Shown here in pieces: positions 8,705 to 16,766 of a stretch of DNA of 64,000 nt. This DNA is from Acidobacteriaceae bacterium. GTDB lineage: Bacteria > Acidobacteriota > Terriglobia > Terriglobales > Acidobacteriaceae. Location of the stretch: contig CAHJWN010000010.1 of assembly GCA_903642265.1 (NCBI GenBank), forward strand, positions 1-64,000, in the 5' to 3' direction. How positions within the stretch are numbered: position 1 is the first letter of the stretch; the number at the start of each line of letters is the position of its first letter. Both the position numbers and the translations under genes were made by a program. The notes beneath the pieces were generated by a model. The model did not search any database. It was not told where the DNA came from and saw only the letters and a program-made list of their open reading frames with translations.

Positions 8705-8977
8705 CTAGATGAAGGCGACGGACTGGATGCTGGTGACGTCGAAGCGCTTGCGGCAGCGGATGTTCTTGCAGCCGACGAGGTCATCGCGTCGCACCATGTA
8801 GCTTTGGGCCTTGGCGAAGCGGGCACGGTCGCGATCGTCGGCTCCGCGGGGGAGTTGGGCCTTCTTGCGGCGGACGAGCCAGCTTACTTCGTACTCGCCG
8901 GGCTGACCGCAGTGCGGGCAGGTCATGGTGTGGGTGCGCTGCTCGGGCCGTTCGTCAAAAAAATCACGTTCTTCCAT
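8705..8977 (-). CDS. Small zinc-ribbon-like protein
   Basis: A 90-residue soluble protein with a CPHCG knuckle near residue 20 and a second CKNIRC pair near residues 70-75, the layout of a treble/zinc ribbon. The middle is basic (VRRKKAQLPRG, DRDRARFAKAQ). GGAGG sits 10 bases before the ATG, a strong ribosome site. It probably binds one zinc ion; nucleic-acid binding is possible but unproven. I do not recognise the family. It could be co-transcribed with the membrane protein at 8233, with the hairpin repeat between them. Confidence 0.7.
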   Translation of the reverse strand: MEERDFFDERPEQRTHTMTCPHCGQPGEYEVSWLVRRKKAQLPRGADDRDRARFAKAQSYMVRRDDLVGCKNIRCRKRFDVTSIQSVAFI

Positions 8978-9111
8978 GCGTGGGTGTCCTCCCCTTGAAC
9001 CAACTACAGTTACTCTGCGGCAAGCGTTTTACCGCGCCTTGAATATCTTAGGCCTTGTGTGCGCGGGAGTGAAGTAGGGGATAATGGCCACACTGCTGAA
9101 AGAAAATTCCT

Positions 9112-9294
9112 ATGAAGAAGGCAAAAAAGAGGGTGTTCTCGGTAGTTAAGGCGATCAAGTCCAATGCGCGTGACCGCGTCGGTTCGCCTCCCCCGGAAAA
9201 GGTGCTGCCGGACCCCAAGCAGAAGGCAGCTGCAAATCCGAAGCACAAAGAAACGTTGGCGGACTTGCTGCAAAAGCGTAATGGTGATGAGTAG
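9112..9294 (+). CDS. Small basic protein, unknown function
   Basis: A 60-residue lysine-rich chain (MKKAKKRVFSVVKAIKSNARD at the start), followed by a Pro/Lys-rich middle (SPPPEKVLPDPKQK) and a short amphipathic end. No membrane segment or cysteine is present. A GAAAG-like ribosome site is about 9 bases upstream. It precedes the SIMPL gene by 90 bases on the same strand. The composition suggests a nucleic-acid-binding or ribosome-associated role, but that is a guess, and the reading frame itself is only moderately supported. Confidence 0.5.
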   Translation: MKKAKKRVFSVVKAIKSNARDRVGSPPPEKVLPDPKQKAAANPKHKETLADLLQKRNGDE

Positions 9295-9384
9295 CCCGAT
9301 AGCAAAATTCGTTAAGGGCATCGGCTCCAGCCGTGCCGAAAGTGATGCATCCCAACGCGCGGCTTCAGCCGCAGAGGTACGTCC

Positions 9385-10119
9385 ATGAAGACTGTTCGAA
9401 TCATCGCCGCTACTCTTTTCGCAACCGCCCTGTCCACAACCAGCCTTATGGCGGGCGCGCAGACGATCCAGGTCAACAAGGACAATCGAACGATTGCGAT
9501 TACAACCACAGACGAGGCGCAGGCGGTGGCGGACCAGGCTAAGGTGTCGATCGGCTTCACGACCTATGGGGGGGATCAGGACGGAACCTATGCCGACGCT
9601 TCGAAGATATCGAACGCAATAATGAAGTCGTTGAACGATGCGGGTGTGAAGGCCGAGGCGATCGAGAGCACGGAGCAAAATCTTACGGCCATCGACGATA
9701 ACGATAAAGTCCGTTACAGCAAGGGGATTCGATTTGTGGCTTCGCAGGGATGGACGGTAACCGTGCCGGCCGGCGCAGCGGCTGAGACATTGCACGTTGC
9801 TGTGACAGCTGGAGCAAACAACAGCGGAAACATTGACTGGGAGATGGTGGACGATTCGAAGCTGGAGAGCGATGCGGCGGAAAAAGCGCTGATTCATGCA
9901 AGGCACATTGCGGAGCAGATGACCAAGGGGCTGAATGTGACTCTTGGGTCGCTTGTTTATGCGAGCAACCAGACGCCGCCGCGCGACGGGCCAATGCAGT
10001 TGGACCGGCCCGTCCCCTTCGCCATGATGAAAGCAAGGCAACCGCCGAAGCCGCTAGCGATCAGCGCGGCAAAGATATCGAGGTCGGCGACGGTGTATGC
10101 GGTGTTTTCGCTGCAGTAG
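9385..10119 (+). CDS. Secreted SIMPL-domain (DUF541) protein
   Basis: A 244-residue protein with a signal peptide (MKTVRIIAATLFATALSTTSLMAGAQT) and one SIMPL domain across most of the rest. The hallmarks are the alternating strand 'ADQAKVSIGF' segment, repeated 'DASKISNAIMKSLNDAGV' helix, and 'AEKALIHARHIAEQMTKGLNVTLG' near residue 170. Members are periplasmic or outer-membrane-associated and have been linked to stress and signalling, without a defined reaction. It is followed 23 bases later by the M50 homologue and may share a transcript with it, trpS and scpA. Confidence 0.85.
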   Translation: MKTVRIIAATLFATALSTTSLMAGAQTIQVNKDNRTIAITTTDEAQAVADQAKVSIGFTTYGGDQDGTYADASKISNAIMKSLNDAGVKAEAIESTEQNLTAIDDNDKVRYSKGIRFVASQGWTVTVPAGAAAETLHVAVTAGANNSGNIDWEMVDDSKLESDAAEKALIHARHIAEQMTKGLNVTLGSLVYASNQTPPRDGPMQLDRPVPFAMMKARQPPKPLAISAAKISRSATVYAVFSLQ

Positions 10120-10142
10120 AGCACATCCGATAAGCTGGACGT

Positions 10143-10838
10143 ATGAATCTGGAAGTAGCACTCGCGCTGTTTGAGTTTGTGGTTCTGTTGCTGGCGATAT
10201 CGATACACGACTCGGCGCAGGCGTGGATGGCGGCGCGGCTGGGTGATCCGACGGCGAAGATGCTGGGGCGGATCAGCTTGAATCCGATGAAGCATTACGA
10301 CATTCTGGGGACGCTGGTCTGGCCGGCGATTCTGCTGTTCCAAAGTCCGCTGGTGCTGGGCTGGGGCAAGCCAATACCGATTACGACGCGCAACCTGAAG
10401 CGCTACAAGGATGAGATGTTCATCTACTTGACCGGGCCGATTGCGCATCTGCTCGCGGCGGGTGTGTGCCTTATGGTGCTGGTGGTGATGAAGCACACTG
10501 TTCCTGGTGCGGCCACTTCGATCGGGATTGCGTCCCGCCTGGCGTTTCGCGATCCCATGGTGTCGACGCTTGATCTGCCGGCCATCTTTCCCGTGCTGTT
10601 GTTCTTCTACTACGGGATCCTGGTGAACCTGCTGCTGTTTGCGTTCAACCTGGTGCCTCTGCCCGCTCTTGATGGCGGAAAGGTTTTGCGATATTTTCTG
10701 CCGTACAACGCGCAGAAGACGTTCGACAACATGAGTTTCTATTTGATGATCGGGTTCTTTTTCCTTGGGTTTCGGATCATCTTTTTTATCCTTGGTCCGC
10801 TGCTGGCGATCTTCAACGGCATACTGAACGCTCTGTAG
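10143..10838 (+). CDS. Site-2 protease (M50) homologue with degenerate zinc site
   Basis: A 231-residue membrane protein with about five helices, of the small M50 type commonly found just before trpS in acidobacteria. The active-site helix should read HExxH, but residues 22-26 are HDSAQ: the catalytic Glu is Asp and the second zinc-binding His is Gln. The other conserved motif, NLVPLPALDGG (about 169-179), including the third ligand Asp, is intact, as are GRISLNPMKH and the TGPIAH turn. As read, it probably cannot bind zinc normally and may be an inactive pseudoprotease. The position upstream of trpS and scpA is conserved. It has no PDZ domain. Confidence 0.88.
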   Translation: MNLEVALALFEFVVLLLAISIHDSAQAWMAARLGDPTAKMLGRISLNPMKHYDILGTLVWPAILLFQSPLVLGWGKPIPITTRNLKRYKDEMFIYLTGPIAHLLAAGVCLMVLVVMKHTVPGAATSIGIASRLAFRDPMVSTLDLPAIFPVLLFFYYGILVNLLLFAFNLVPLPALDGGKVLRYFLPYNAQKTFDNMSFYLMIGFFFLGFRIIFFILGPLLAIFNGILNAL

Positions 10839-10875
10839 TGACGGGACCTGCCAGCAACGCCGTCATTTAGCATGG

Positions 10876-12543
10876 ATGGTTGAGGCTTCTTGGCAGGGAA
10901 TGACTGATCCGGACGTGAGTTTAGAGCACAGTGCAGGAAAGACACTTGAGCGGCCGCGCGTGTTGAGCGGCATGCGGCCGACCGGCAGACTGCATCTCGG
11001 CAATTACATGGGAGCGCTGTACAACTGGGTGAAGCTGCAGCATGAGTATGAATGCTACTTCTTTATCGCGGACTGGCATGCGCTGACGACGGATTATGCA
11101 GACCCTTCGCGTTTGAAGCAGAACGTCTATGATCTCGCGCTCGACTTTCTAGCTGGAGGACTCGATCCCGATCATTGCACGATCTTCGTACAGTCACATG
11201 TTCCGCAACATGCAGAGTTGAATCTTCTGTTCAGCATGTTCACGCCCTTGAGCCTGCTTGAGCGAGTGCCTACTTATAAGGATCAGCAGGAGCAATTGCG
11301 CGAAAAGGATCTGGCGACTTATGGATTTTTGGGTTATCCGTTGCTGCAGTCAGCAGACATTCTCCTCTACAAGCCAGATTATGTTCCCGTAGGTCAAGAC
11401 CAGGAATCCCATGTCGAGCTAACCAGAGAAGTGGCCCGCAAGTTCAATTTCTTATACGGGCCAAAAGGCACCCCCAGTGTTACGCCCGATAACAATTCGT
11501 TCAATCAGAATGATGTGGACTACGCAAGAAACATTGACGATCTTTTGCACACCAGGACCATTCTTCCTGATCCGCAGGTCCTCCTAACTCCTTCTCCGAA
11601 GCTTCCAGGCATCGATGGTCGCAAAATGTCCAAAAGTTATGGCAATGCGATCCTGATGACCGACCCATTCTCCGTCGTGATGGAGAAGACGCACAGCATG
11701 AGCAACGGGGGGCAGCGGCCAACACAATACGATCCAGGCAATCCTGAGATTTGCCCTGTTGGCGATCTGCATCGCATCTTTTCTGAACCATCTGTAGATG
11801 CGCATATCAGGACTGGCTGTCTGACAGCCACTATCCGTTGCGACGAATGCAAGCACCTGCTTGGCTCGGCAATTGGCAGTAAAACTCACGGCATCCTGGA
11901 TCGCCGTTTGAGACTAGAGGAAGACCCCGACCGGGTATGGGGGATTCTCGAAGAGGGGACTAGGAACGCGACAAGACGAGCAGAAGAAACGATGCGAGAG
12001 ATCCGCAACGTGACTGGTTTGTCTAGAGATCGCTCAGGCGTTCGCGTCGCAACTCCAACCTACGGTCCTGGTTCACAGACAAATGTTCGTGATCTGACCA
12101 TTATGAAGGCATGGTGGGACCTCGACTCGCCGACTTTGCTGCGCAACATGCGCGAGCAATGGCGGGCCGACCTTGTGCCGACAGAAACGGCACTGAAGAA
12201 AGACACGGAAGGAGTTTGGCTGACCAGAAACAACCGGCGCGTCTTCTCGACTGCATCGACCGAACACGAAGGCGTAGATGGTCTATGGAAGTTCTCGGTC
12301 AAGCCGAAATCATACGAAATCCTTGTTCTTCTGTGCTGGGGAAAGGACTTTCTGATGCATGACTTCGTGGTTCCGCAAAAGCTTTACGTCAGTCAGTGGA
12401 CTGCTGCAAAGAAAGCGGCAGGAAAGAACGACATCCTCTTCTCTGTTGAGCGTGAAGACGGCCGATACGCCCTTCGCCTGCCTCTCTCGGAAGCGATTGA
12501 CATTACCGCTACAGAATCAGACTACGCAATCCTTGGTACATAG
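10876..12543 (+). CDS. trpS: Tryptophanyl-tRNA synthetase with unusual C-terminal extension
   Basis: It charges tRNA-Trp with tryptophan. The class I signatures are intact: GRLHLGNY (HIGH equivalent, residues 37-44) and KMSKS (250-254). Family segments such as PTGQ-like MRPTG, LLTPSPKLPGIDGRK and DPGNPEICPV are also present. Two features depart from the family. One is an insertion of about 30 residues before the KMSKS loop (roughly 196-228). The other is a C-terminal extension of about 170 residues (386-555) after the normal end, containing YEILVLLCWGKDF and HDFVVPQKLYV strands that belong to no TrpRS I know. The total, 555 aa, compares with about 330-390 normally. The start at 10876 is uncertain; the ATG at 10900 is an alternative. 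scpA begins 10 bases after the stop. Confidence 0.9.
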   Translation: MVEASWQGMTDPDVSLEHSAGKTLERPRVLSGMRPTGRLHLGNYMGALYNWVKLQHEYECYFFIADWHALTTDYADPSRLKQNVYDLALDFLAGGLDPDHCTIFVQSHVPQHAELNLLFSMFTPLSLLERVPTYKDQQEQLREKDLATYGFLGYPLLQSADILLYKPDYVPVGQDQESHVELTREVARKFNFLYGPKGTPSVTPDNNSFNQNDVDYARNIDDLLHTRTILPDPQVLLTPSPKLPGIDGRKMSKSYGNAILMTDPFSVVMEKTHSMSNGGQRPTQYDPGNPEICPVGDLHRIFSEPSVDAHIRTGCLTATIRCDECKHLLGSAIGSKTHGILDRRLRLEEDPDRVWGILEEGTRNATRRAEETMREIRNVTGLSRDRSGVRVATPTYGPGSQTNVRDLTIMKAWWDLDSPTLLRNMREQWRADLVPTETALKKDTEGVWLTRNNRRVFSTASTEHEGVDGLWKFSVKPKSYEILVLLCWGKDFLMHDFVVPQKLYVSQWTAAKKAAGKNDILFSVEREDGRYALRLPLSEAIDITATESDYAILGT

Positions 12544-12552
12544 ACCCACATC

Positions 12553-13494
12553 ATGGCTGAAGAGATAGACACCACCAACATCGAAGCGGCGCCAGCTGGA
12601 CCAAACGAATCGGCCGGAAGCTCGGAACCGTTTGTGTTAGAGCCAAGGCCGGTGGCTGAGCCTGCTCCAGAGCCAAGGAAGAGCGCCTCCGCAAAGGATG
12701 CGGCCAGGGAAGAGGCTTCGCAATCCCCATTTTCGGTGACCGTGGGGCAGGTGTATGACGGCCCATTTGACCTGCTGCTCGATCTGATTCGCAAGCAAAA
12801 TATAGATATCTACGACATACCGATTGCGCGGATTACGTCTCAGTTCCTGGAATACACGCACCATCTGAAGCAGACGGATGTGGATGCGGCGGGTGAATTT
12901 ATCTACATGGCTTCGCTGCTGATCCATATCAAGAGCAAGACGCTGCTGCCGCGCGACCCAAGTGATGTTGCGGGCGCTGACTCTGAAGACCCGCGGCGGG
13001 AACTGGTGGAGCGGCTGCTGGAGCATGAGCGGTTCAAGGCAGCAGCCCAGATGCTGATGCAGAAGCAGCAGATTGAAGAGGCGACGTGGTCGAACCCGGG
13101 GATGCGCGAATTTCGCGATGATGCGGGGACGGAGCGCGAGATTGCCGCCGACACGGTTGACCTGGTCCGGGTATTTCAGGATGTGCTGAGCCGCCTTCGG
13201 GAAAGGCCGGTGCTGAACGTCGATGAAGAGTCTGTGACGGTGGCCCAGATGATCGACTATGTAAAGCGCCGTCTGCTGATGGAGGACAAGCCCGTTTCAT
13301 TGAGACGGTTGCTCCAGAAGACACATACCGAGAGAGCAGTGATATGCATGTTTTTAGCGATGCTGGAGCTGGTGCGATTGCAGGCAGTGCTGCTGCATCA
13401 GCAGGCGGTGATGGGGGACATCTTGATCAAGAAGACTGACAATTTCGATTCGGTCTTTGAAGACCAGGCGCAGGCAAGGGATGACTGGCAGTAG
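12553..13494 (+). CDS. scpA: Segregation and condensation protein A
   Basis: The kleisin subunit of the SMC-ScpA-ScpB condensin that compacts and segregates the chromosome. After a disordered acidic/proline-rich extension (about residues 1-55), the ScpA core begins with the FDGPFDLLL-like motif VYDGPFDLLLDLIRKQNIDIYDI. It continues through IARITSQFLEY and IHIKSKTLLPRD. The C-terminal winged helix, which binds the other SMC head, includes VTVAQMIDYVKRRLL. The length of 313 exceeds the usual ~250 because of the N-terminal tail. In relatives scpB usually follows directly; here it lies 40 kb away on the other strand. Confidence 0.93.
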   Translation: MAEEIDTTNIEAAPAGPNESAGSSEPFVLEPRPVAEPAPEPRKSASAKDAAREEASQSPFSVTVGQVYDGPFDLLLDLIRKQNIDIYDIPIARITSQFLEYTHHLKQTDVDAAGEFIYMASLLIHIKSKTLLPRDPSDVAGADSEDPRRELVERLLEHERFKAAAQMLMQKQQIEEATWSNPGMREFRDDAGTEREIAADTVDLVRVFQDVLSRLRERPVLNVDEESVTVAQMIDYVKRRLLMEDKPVSLRRLLQKTHTERAVICMFLAMLELVRLQAVLLHQQAVMGDILIKKTDNFDSVFEDQAQARDDWQ

Positions 13495-13568
13495 GAAAGG
13501 GTTCTTCGCATCCACCGCAATGAAGCTGCGGTGGGTTGCCGCCTTCAGGTTCGTGACTGAGTGAAGAT

Positions 13569-13595
13569 CCCACATCTCAGAATCGAGATGTGGGG
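13569..13595. repeat. Dispersed hairpin repeat, copy B
   Basis: CCCACATCTC/GAGATGTGGG forms a 10-bp stem around a 6-base loop, followed by GCACCC. It shares its core with the hairpin at 8627-8654. It lies between the convergent scpA and DUF2911 genes, where it could stop transcription from both sides, although T-runs are absent. Confidence 0.65.
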
Positions 13596-13619
13596 CACCC
13601 AGGCTTCGAAGGTAGAAGA

Positions 13620-14177
13620 CTACTTGGTGATCTTGACGTAGCGGTCGGTGGTTTCCCAACGGATGTGGAGCTCAGTGCTGGTGGGCGTTGAGTGCTCGAA
13701 GGTGAGTGACATGACTTCCTGTGGCGAGGAGACGGGCTTCGACATCATCGGGACGCGGCCGAGGTCCTGGTCCATGCTGTACTCGGTGCCCCACTGTCCA
13801 GTCTGTTTGTTAATGATGAGGAGCCACTTGTCTGCGCCCGGCAGAGAGTAGATGGTGTGGGTGCCTGCGGGCACGAGCAGGTCCCCAAAGTGCAGGTCGG
13901 CGGAGGTGGTGAGGGTCGTGGCTGGGTTCGCGCCGGTGCGCCAGACCTGTCCGTAAGGTACGAGGCCGCCCATGATCTTGCGGCCGCGCATCGACGGCTT
14001 GTTGTAGGCAATGTTGATCTTGGCATCGCCCAGAGTTGCCGAGACGGTTGCGGCTGGGCTCGGCAGCGGCTTCTTACTGTCAGGCTTCATGTTGTCCATC
14101 TGGGCAAAGCTGATTGCAGGCAGGGCGAAGGTGGCGGTGGCGAGGAGCAGGGTACAGGCGGCTTTGCGCAGGAACAT
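13620..14177 (-). CDS. DUF2911 domain secreted protein
   Basis: A 185-residue protein with a signal peptide (MFLRKAACTLLLATATFALPAISFAQ) and a DUF2911 domain. Diagnostic segments are IAYNKPSMRGRKI, GLVPYGQVWRTGANPATTL, LLVPAGTHTIYSLP and WLLIINKQTGQWG. The domain is a beta-rich periplasmic fold with no established reaction, common in acidobacteria and Bacteroidetes. The ATG at 14177 is chosen because the signal peptide begins there; the frame runs on upstream without a ribosome site. It is convergent with scpA and divergent from the tRNA gene. Confidence 0.9.
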   Translation of the reverse strand: MFLRKAACTLLLATATFALPAISFAQMDNMKPDSKKPLPSPAATVSATLGDAKINIAYNKPSMRGRKIMGGLVPYGQVWRTGANPATTLTTSADLHFGDLLVPAGTHTIYSLPGADKWLLIINKQTGQWGTEYSMDQDLGRVPMMSKPVSSPQEVMSLTFEHSTPTSTELHIRWETTDRYVKITK

Positions 14178-14293
14178 AGTGAGGTGTCTCGCTTTCTTGT
14201 AACGTTCTGATGGTCGAGGCTGGAGCACCCCGTGTCAACCACGGGTGTGTGCAGGATGGAAGAGCGGAACGCGTCGTGCTAGGCTTAAGCTAT

Positions 14294-14370
14294 GCACCCG
14301 TAGCTCAGCTGGATAGAGCGGCAGCCTCCGAAGCTGTAGGTCAGAAGTTCGAATCTTCTCGGGTGCACCA
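14294..14370 (+). tRNA. tRNA-Arg (anticodon CCG)
   Basis: The 77-base cloverleaf includes an encoded CCA end. The acceptor stem is GCACCCG/CGGGTGC with discriminator A. The D arm contains AGCTCAGCTGGATAGAGC. The anticodon stem GCAGC/GCTGT encloses the loop CTCCGAA, giving anticodon CCG (Arg, codon CGG). The T arm is AGAAG-TTCGAAT-CTTCT. No integrated element follows its 3' end. Confidence 0.97.
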
Positions 14371-14453
14371 TCTCCCCCTTACATCTGTATGAAGTCAACC
14401 TTCGATTCCGATCTTTTGCGGGCTTGCCAAGGATTGGGTCGAGGATAGCTACG

Positions 14454-15002
14454 TCAGGATGCAGTATCGAGCTTGGGCTCTGCGATGGCCGGCACAGCCT
14501 TTAGCTGGCGGGGACGAATCTTTGCGGGCACGCCGATCGCAATGGAGTTGGATGGGACGTCCGTGATGACGACGGCGTTTGCGCCAATGGCCACATCGTC
14601 GCCGATGTGAATGGGACCGAGAATTTTTGCTCCTGCTCCGATGTCGCAGCGATGGCCGATCACGGGCGAGCCGCGCTGCAGGCGATGGCGGAGGCCTATC
14701 GTGACGCCATTGCGGAGGACGACGTCGTCGCCAAGAACGGCATCGCCGGAGATGACGATGTCGAAGGCATGCTCGATAATCAGGCGCCGACCTACAACTG
14801 CTTCGCAGGGGAGTTCGACGCCGGTGACCATCTCGCTAAAAACTTTCAGGAGTTTGTAGAGGAGTGAGAATGGCTTGCGCAGGAGCGGCGGCTTGATGGT
14901 GTACCGCCACTGGCCGAACCGATAGGTTGCCATGGCCCAGAGGCCGCGGTTGCCGATGTTGCCGTGATAGGTGGCCCAGTCTTCTCTGAAGTCTTTGAAC
15001 AT
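14454..15002 (-). CDS. Serine O-acetyltransferase-like hexapeptide transferase of the polysaccharide locus
   Basis: A 182-residue left-handed beta-helix acyltransferase. An N-terminal helical part (FREDWATYHGNIGNRGLWAM) matches the shortened CysE relatives found in exopolysaccharide clusters. The hexapeptide repeats run from about residue 65 to 155 (VVGRRLIIEHAFDIVISGDAVLG, VIGHRCDIGAGAKILG) and end in IAIGVPAKI. It probably transfers an acetyl group from acetyl-CoA to a sugar or to serine. It is the last gene of the minus-strand polysaccharide block, after a 22-base tandem repeat. No clear ribosome site precedes the ATG. Confidence 0.82.
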   Translation of the reverse strand: MFKDFREDWATYHGNIGNRGLWAMATYRFGQWRYTIKPPLLRKPFSLLYKLLKVFSEMVTGVELPCEAVVGRRLIIEHAFDIVISGDAVLGDDVVLRNGVTIGLRHRLQRGSPVIGHRCDIGAGAKILGPIHIGDDVAIGANAVVITDVPSNSIAIGVPAKIRPRQLKAVPAIAEPKLDTAS

Positions 15003-15013
15003 GGCGGTTTAAG

Positions 15014-15057
15014 CTTACGTCGTAGTTTTGTATTCCTTACGTCGTAGTTTTGTATTC
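15014..15057. repeat. 22-base perfect tandem duplication across a stop codon
   Basis: Two adjacent identical 22-base units (15014-15035 and 15036-15057). On the minus strand each unit encodes GAATACAAAACTACGACG followed by TAA. The upstream copy supplies the last codons and stop of the glycosyltransferase gene; the downstream copy is untranslated and lies just before the acyltransferase start. Confidence 0.9.
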
Positions 15058-16089
15058 AATGATGGCGGCGTTGCCGCCTTGCCTGCGCTGCTTGCGGTAA
15101 CGAATCTGGCCGAAGAGAATGGGAATTTGCTGCAGGTGTGAGTGCAGGCTGTACGCGATGATGAGCTTAATTGAACTGGCGCGATGGCGTGTTTTCAGGG
15201 CGGTTCGCGCAAAGAGGGCGAAAGCCGCAAGCAGGAAAAACGCAAGAGGCATGATCGAGTGGACCAGGATGGAAATGAAGACCGCGAGGATCGGTCCCCA
15301 CCACCAGAAGATGCCACGGACAATGTTGCTCCTGCTTTCTGCAAGCCAGAGCGGATCGGTGGTCGTGGCGTACTTGCTGGAGATCTCGGCGTACGCATAA
15401 CCCGTGCGAACGGAGCGGCGCCAGTATTGGTTGAAGGTAAACATAGCTAGGTCGTGGAGGGTCATCGGCTCGTCCACATGAACGATGCGGTTGCCCAGAC
15501 CGCGCATACGGCGGCAGAGATCCGGCTCTTCGCCGGCGATGAGAAGCGGATTGTAGCCGCCTACTGAGCTGAGGGCTTCGCGACGGACGAGGGCGTCACC
15601 GCCAAAGAAGAGCGAGTCGCCGGGCGCGGCATTCCAGTCGAGATCAAAAATCGCATTGTAAATGGAGTCGGCGGTTCGGGTCTCGCGGCGGTTGCCATAT
15701 ACGCCGGCAATCAGTTTGGTGTGCTCAGGGTCGTTGTCTGATGAATTCTGCAAGTGTGCGACGGCTCGTGAGACGAAGTCGGCATGGAGAAGGGTGTCGC
15801 CATCAAGAAAGAGCACGAACGGTGCCTGGGTATGTGTCCAGCCGGCATTGCGGCCGCGGGCTGCGGTGGTTGGTCCGGTAAGGACGATGGTTGTCACGCC
15901 CATGTTTCTTGCGAGCTCGACGGAGTCATCAGTCGAGGATGAATCGACGTAAATGACCTCGACCAGCTCGCGGGGATAGTTCATGGTAAGAACAGAAGTG
16001 AGGCATGCGCGCAGGCGCTCGCCTTCGTTGCGGCCGATGATGACCACCGCGATGGCCGGCAGGACGAGGGCTGCGGCGCTGTCACTCAT
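15037..16089 (-). CDS. Family 2 glycosyltransferase, membrane-associated
   Basis: A 350-residue GT2 protein. The GT-A domain (about residues 10-240) begins AIAVVIIGRNEGERL and shows VDSSSTDDS, the LFLDGDTLL DxD-type metal site, and FFGGDALVRREAL followed by GEEPDLCRRMR. Two hydrophobic helices lie near residues 265-310, with a basic tail. It should move a nucleotide sugar onto a lipid-linked or growing glycan at the inner membrane. The ATG at 16089 overlaps the stop of the upstream acyltransferase by 4 bases (ATGA), so the in-frame extension to 16212 is not used. Confidence 0.88.
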   Translation of the reverse strand: MSDSAAALVLPAIAVVIIGRNEGERLRACLTSVLTMNYPRELVEVIYVDSSSTDDSVELARNMGVTTIVLTGPTTAARGRNAGWTHTQAPFVLFLDGDTLLHADFVSRAVAHLQNSSDNDPEHTKLIAGVYGNRRETRTADSIYNAIFDLDWNAAPGDSLFFGGDALVRREALSSVGGYNPLLIAGEEPDLCRRMRGLGNRIVHVDEPMTLHDLAMFTFNQYWRRSVRTGYAYAEISSKYATTTDPLWLAESRSNIVRGIFWWWGPILAVFISILVHSIMPLAFFLLAAFALFARTALKTRHRASSIKLIIAYSLHSHLQQIPILFGQIRYRKQRRQGGNAAIIEYKTTT

Positions 16090-16712
16090 ATCGTGCCATT
16101 TTGCTGCGAGTCTTGCGCTTGACCGAAGAAGTAGGCGACACGGCGGGCTACGAGTTCGGGTTCCATCTCGGGGTCGAAGCCGGAGCCGCGGCGGGCGATC
16201 ATGTCGGCCCATGGGAGGGTCGCAGAGAGAGCAACACGGCGCGCGAGCAGGTCGTCGACAGTACAGATAAACTTCGCTGGAATGCCACCGACAACTGAAT
16301 TCTCAGGCACATCTTTGACGACAACAGCACCCGCGGCGACGATCACGTTTGAGCCAATCGTGACGTTGGCCATGATAATCGCGTTGTAACCAATGAAGAC
16401 GTTGTCCTTGATCCGCACAGGACCGACGGTCTCAACAGCTGTGCCGTAAGCAAGGTTGAGCATGGCATCGGATCCGTCATGACCAAGGATGGTGCAGCTC
16501 GAAAACTGGACGTTGTTACCGATCTCGACATACTTCGGGTCGGTAAAGTTTGTGGTCGGCAGGATACTGCAGTTCTCGCCTTGAGCACGCAAGAATTTGT
16601 GGATGCGTAGGAACTTTGCATACTCAGGGCCGCCGGGCTTGCAAAGTCGCAAGTAGACTGCCTGCAGTCTGCCGGTCTTGAAAGCAATGGAGCGGATAAT
16701 TTTCTTGAGCAT
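16086..16712 (-). CDS. Hexapeptide-repeat acyltransferase (sugar O-acetyltransferase-like)
   Basis: A 208-residue left-handed beta-helix acyltransferase. Helical N-terminus, then isoleucine-patch hexapeptides from about residue 55 to 150 (YVEIGNNVQFSSCTILGHDG, VRIKDNVFIGYNAIIMANVTIG) and the closing NSVVGGIPAKFI. It resembles transferases that O-acetylate polysaccharide sugars using acetyl-CoA. The ATG at 16712 is preferred; a GTG five codons upstream is possible. It is coupled to the following glycosyltransferase by an ATGA overlap. Confidence 0.83.
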   Translation of the reverse strand: MLKKIIRSIAFKTGRLQAVYLRLCKPGGPEYAKFLRIHKFLRAQGENCSILPTTNFTDPKYVEIGNNVQFSSCTILGHDGSDAMLNLAYGTAVETVGPVRIKDNVFIGYNAIIMANVTIGSNVIVAAGAVVVKDVPENSVVGGIPAKFICTVDDLLARRVALSATLPWADMIARRGSGFDPEMEPELVARRVAYFFGQAQDSQQNGTI

Positions 16713-16766
16713 CGATTTGTTCCGCACCCCGTTTGGCTTGTTCTATTCAATGTTGACCATCGACCG

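Noticed and set aside
14294-14370. tRNA-Arg as an integration site of a mobile element
   Set aside because: No integrase gene or direct repeat of the tRNA 3' end was seen downstream.
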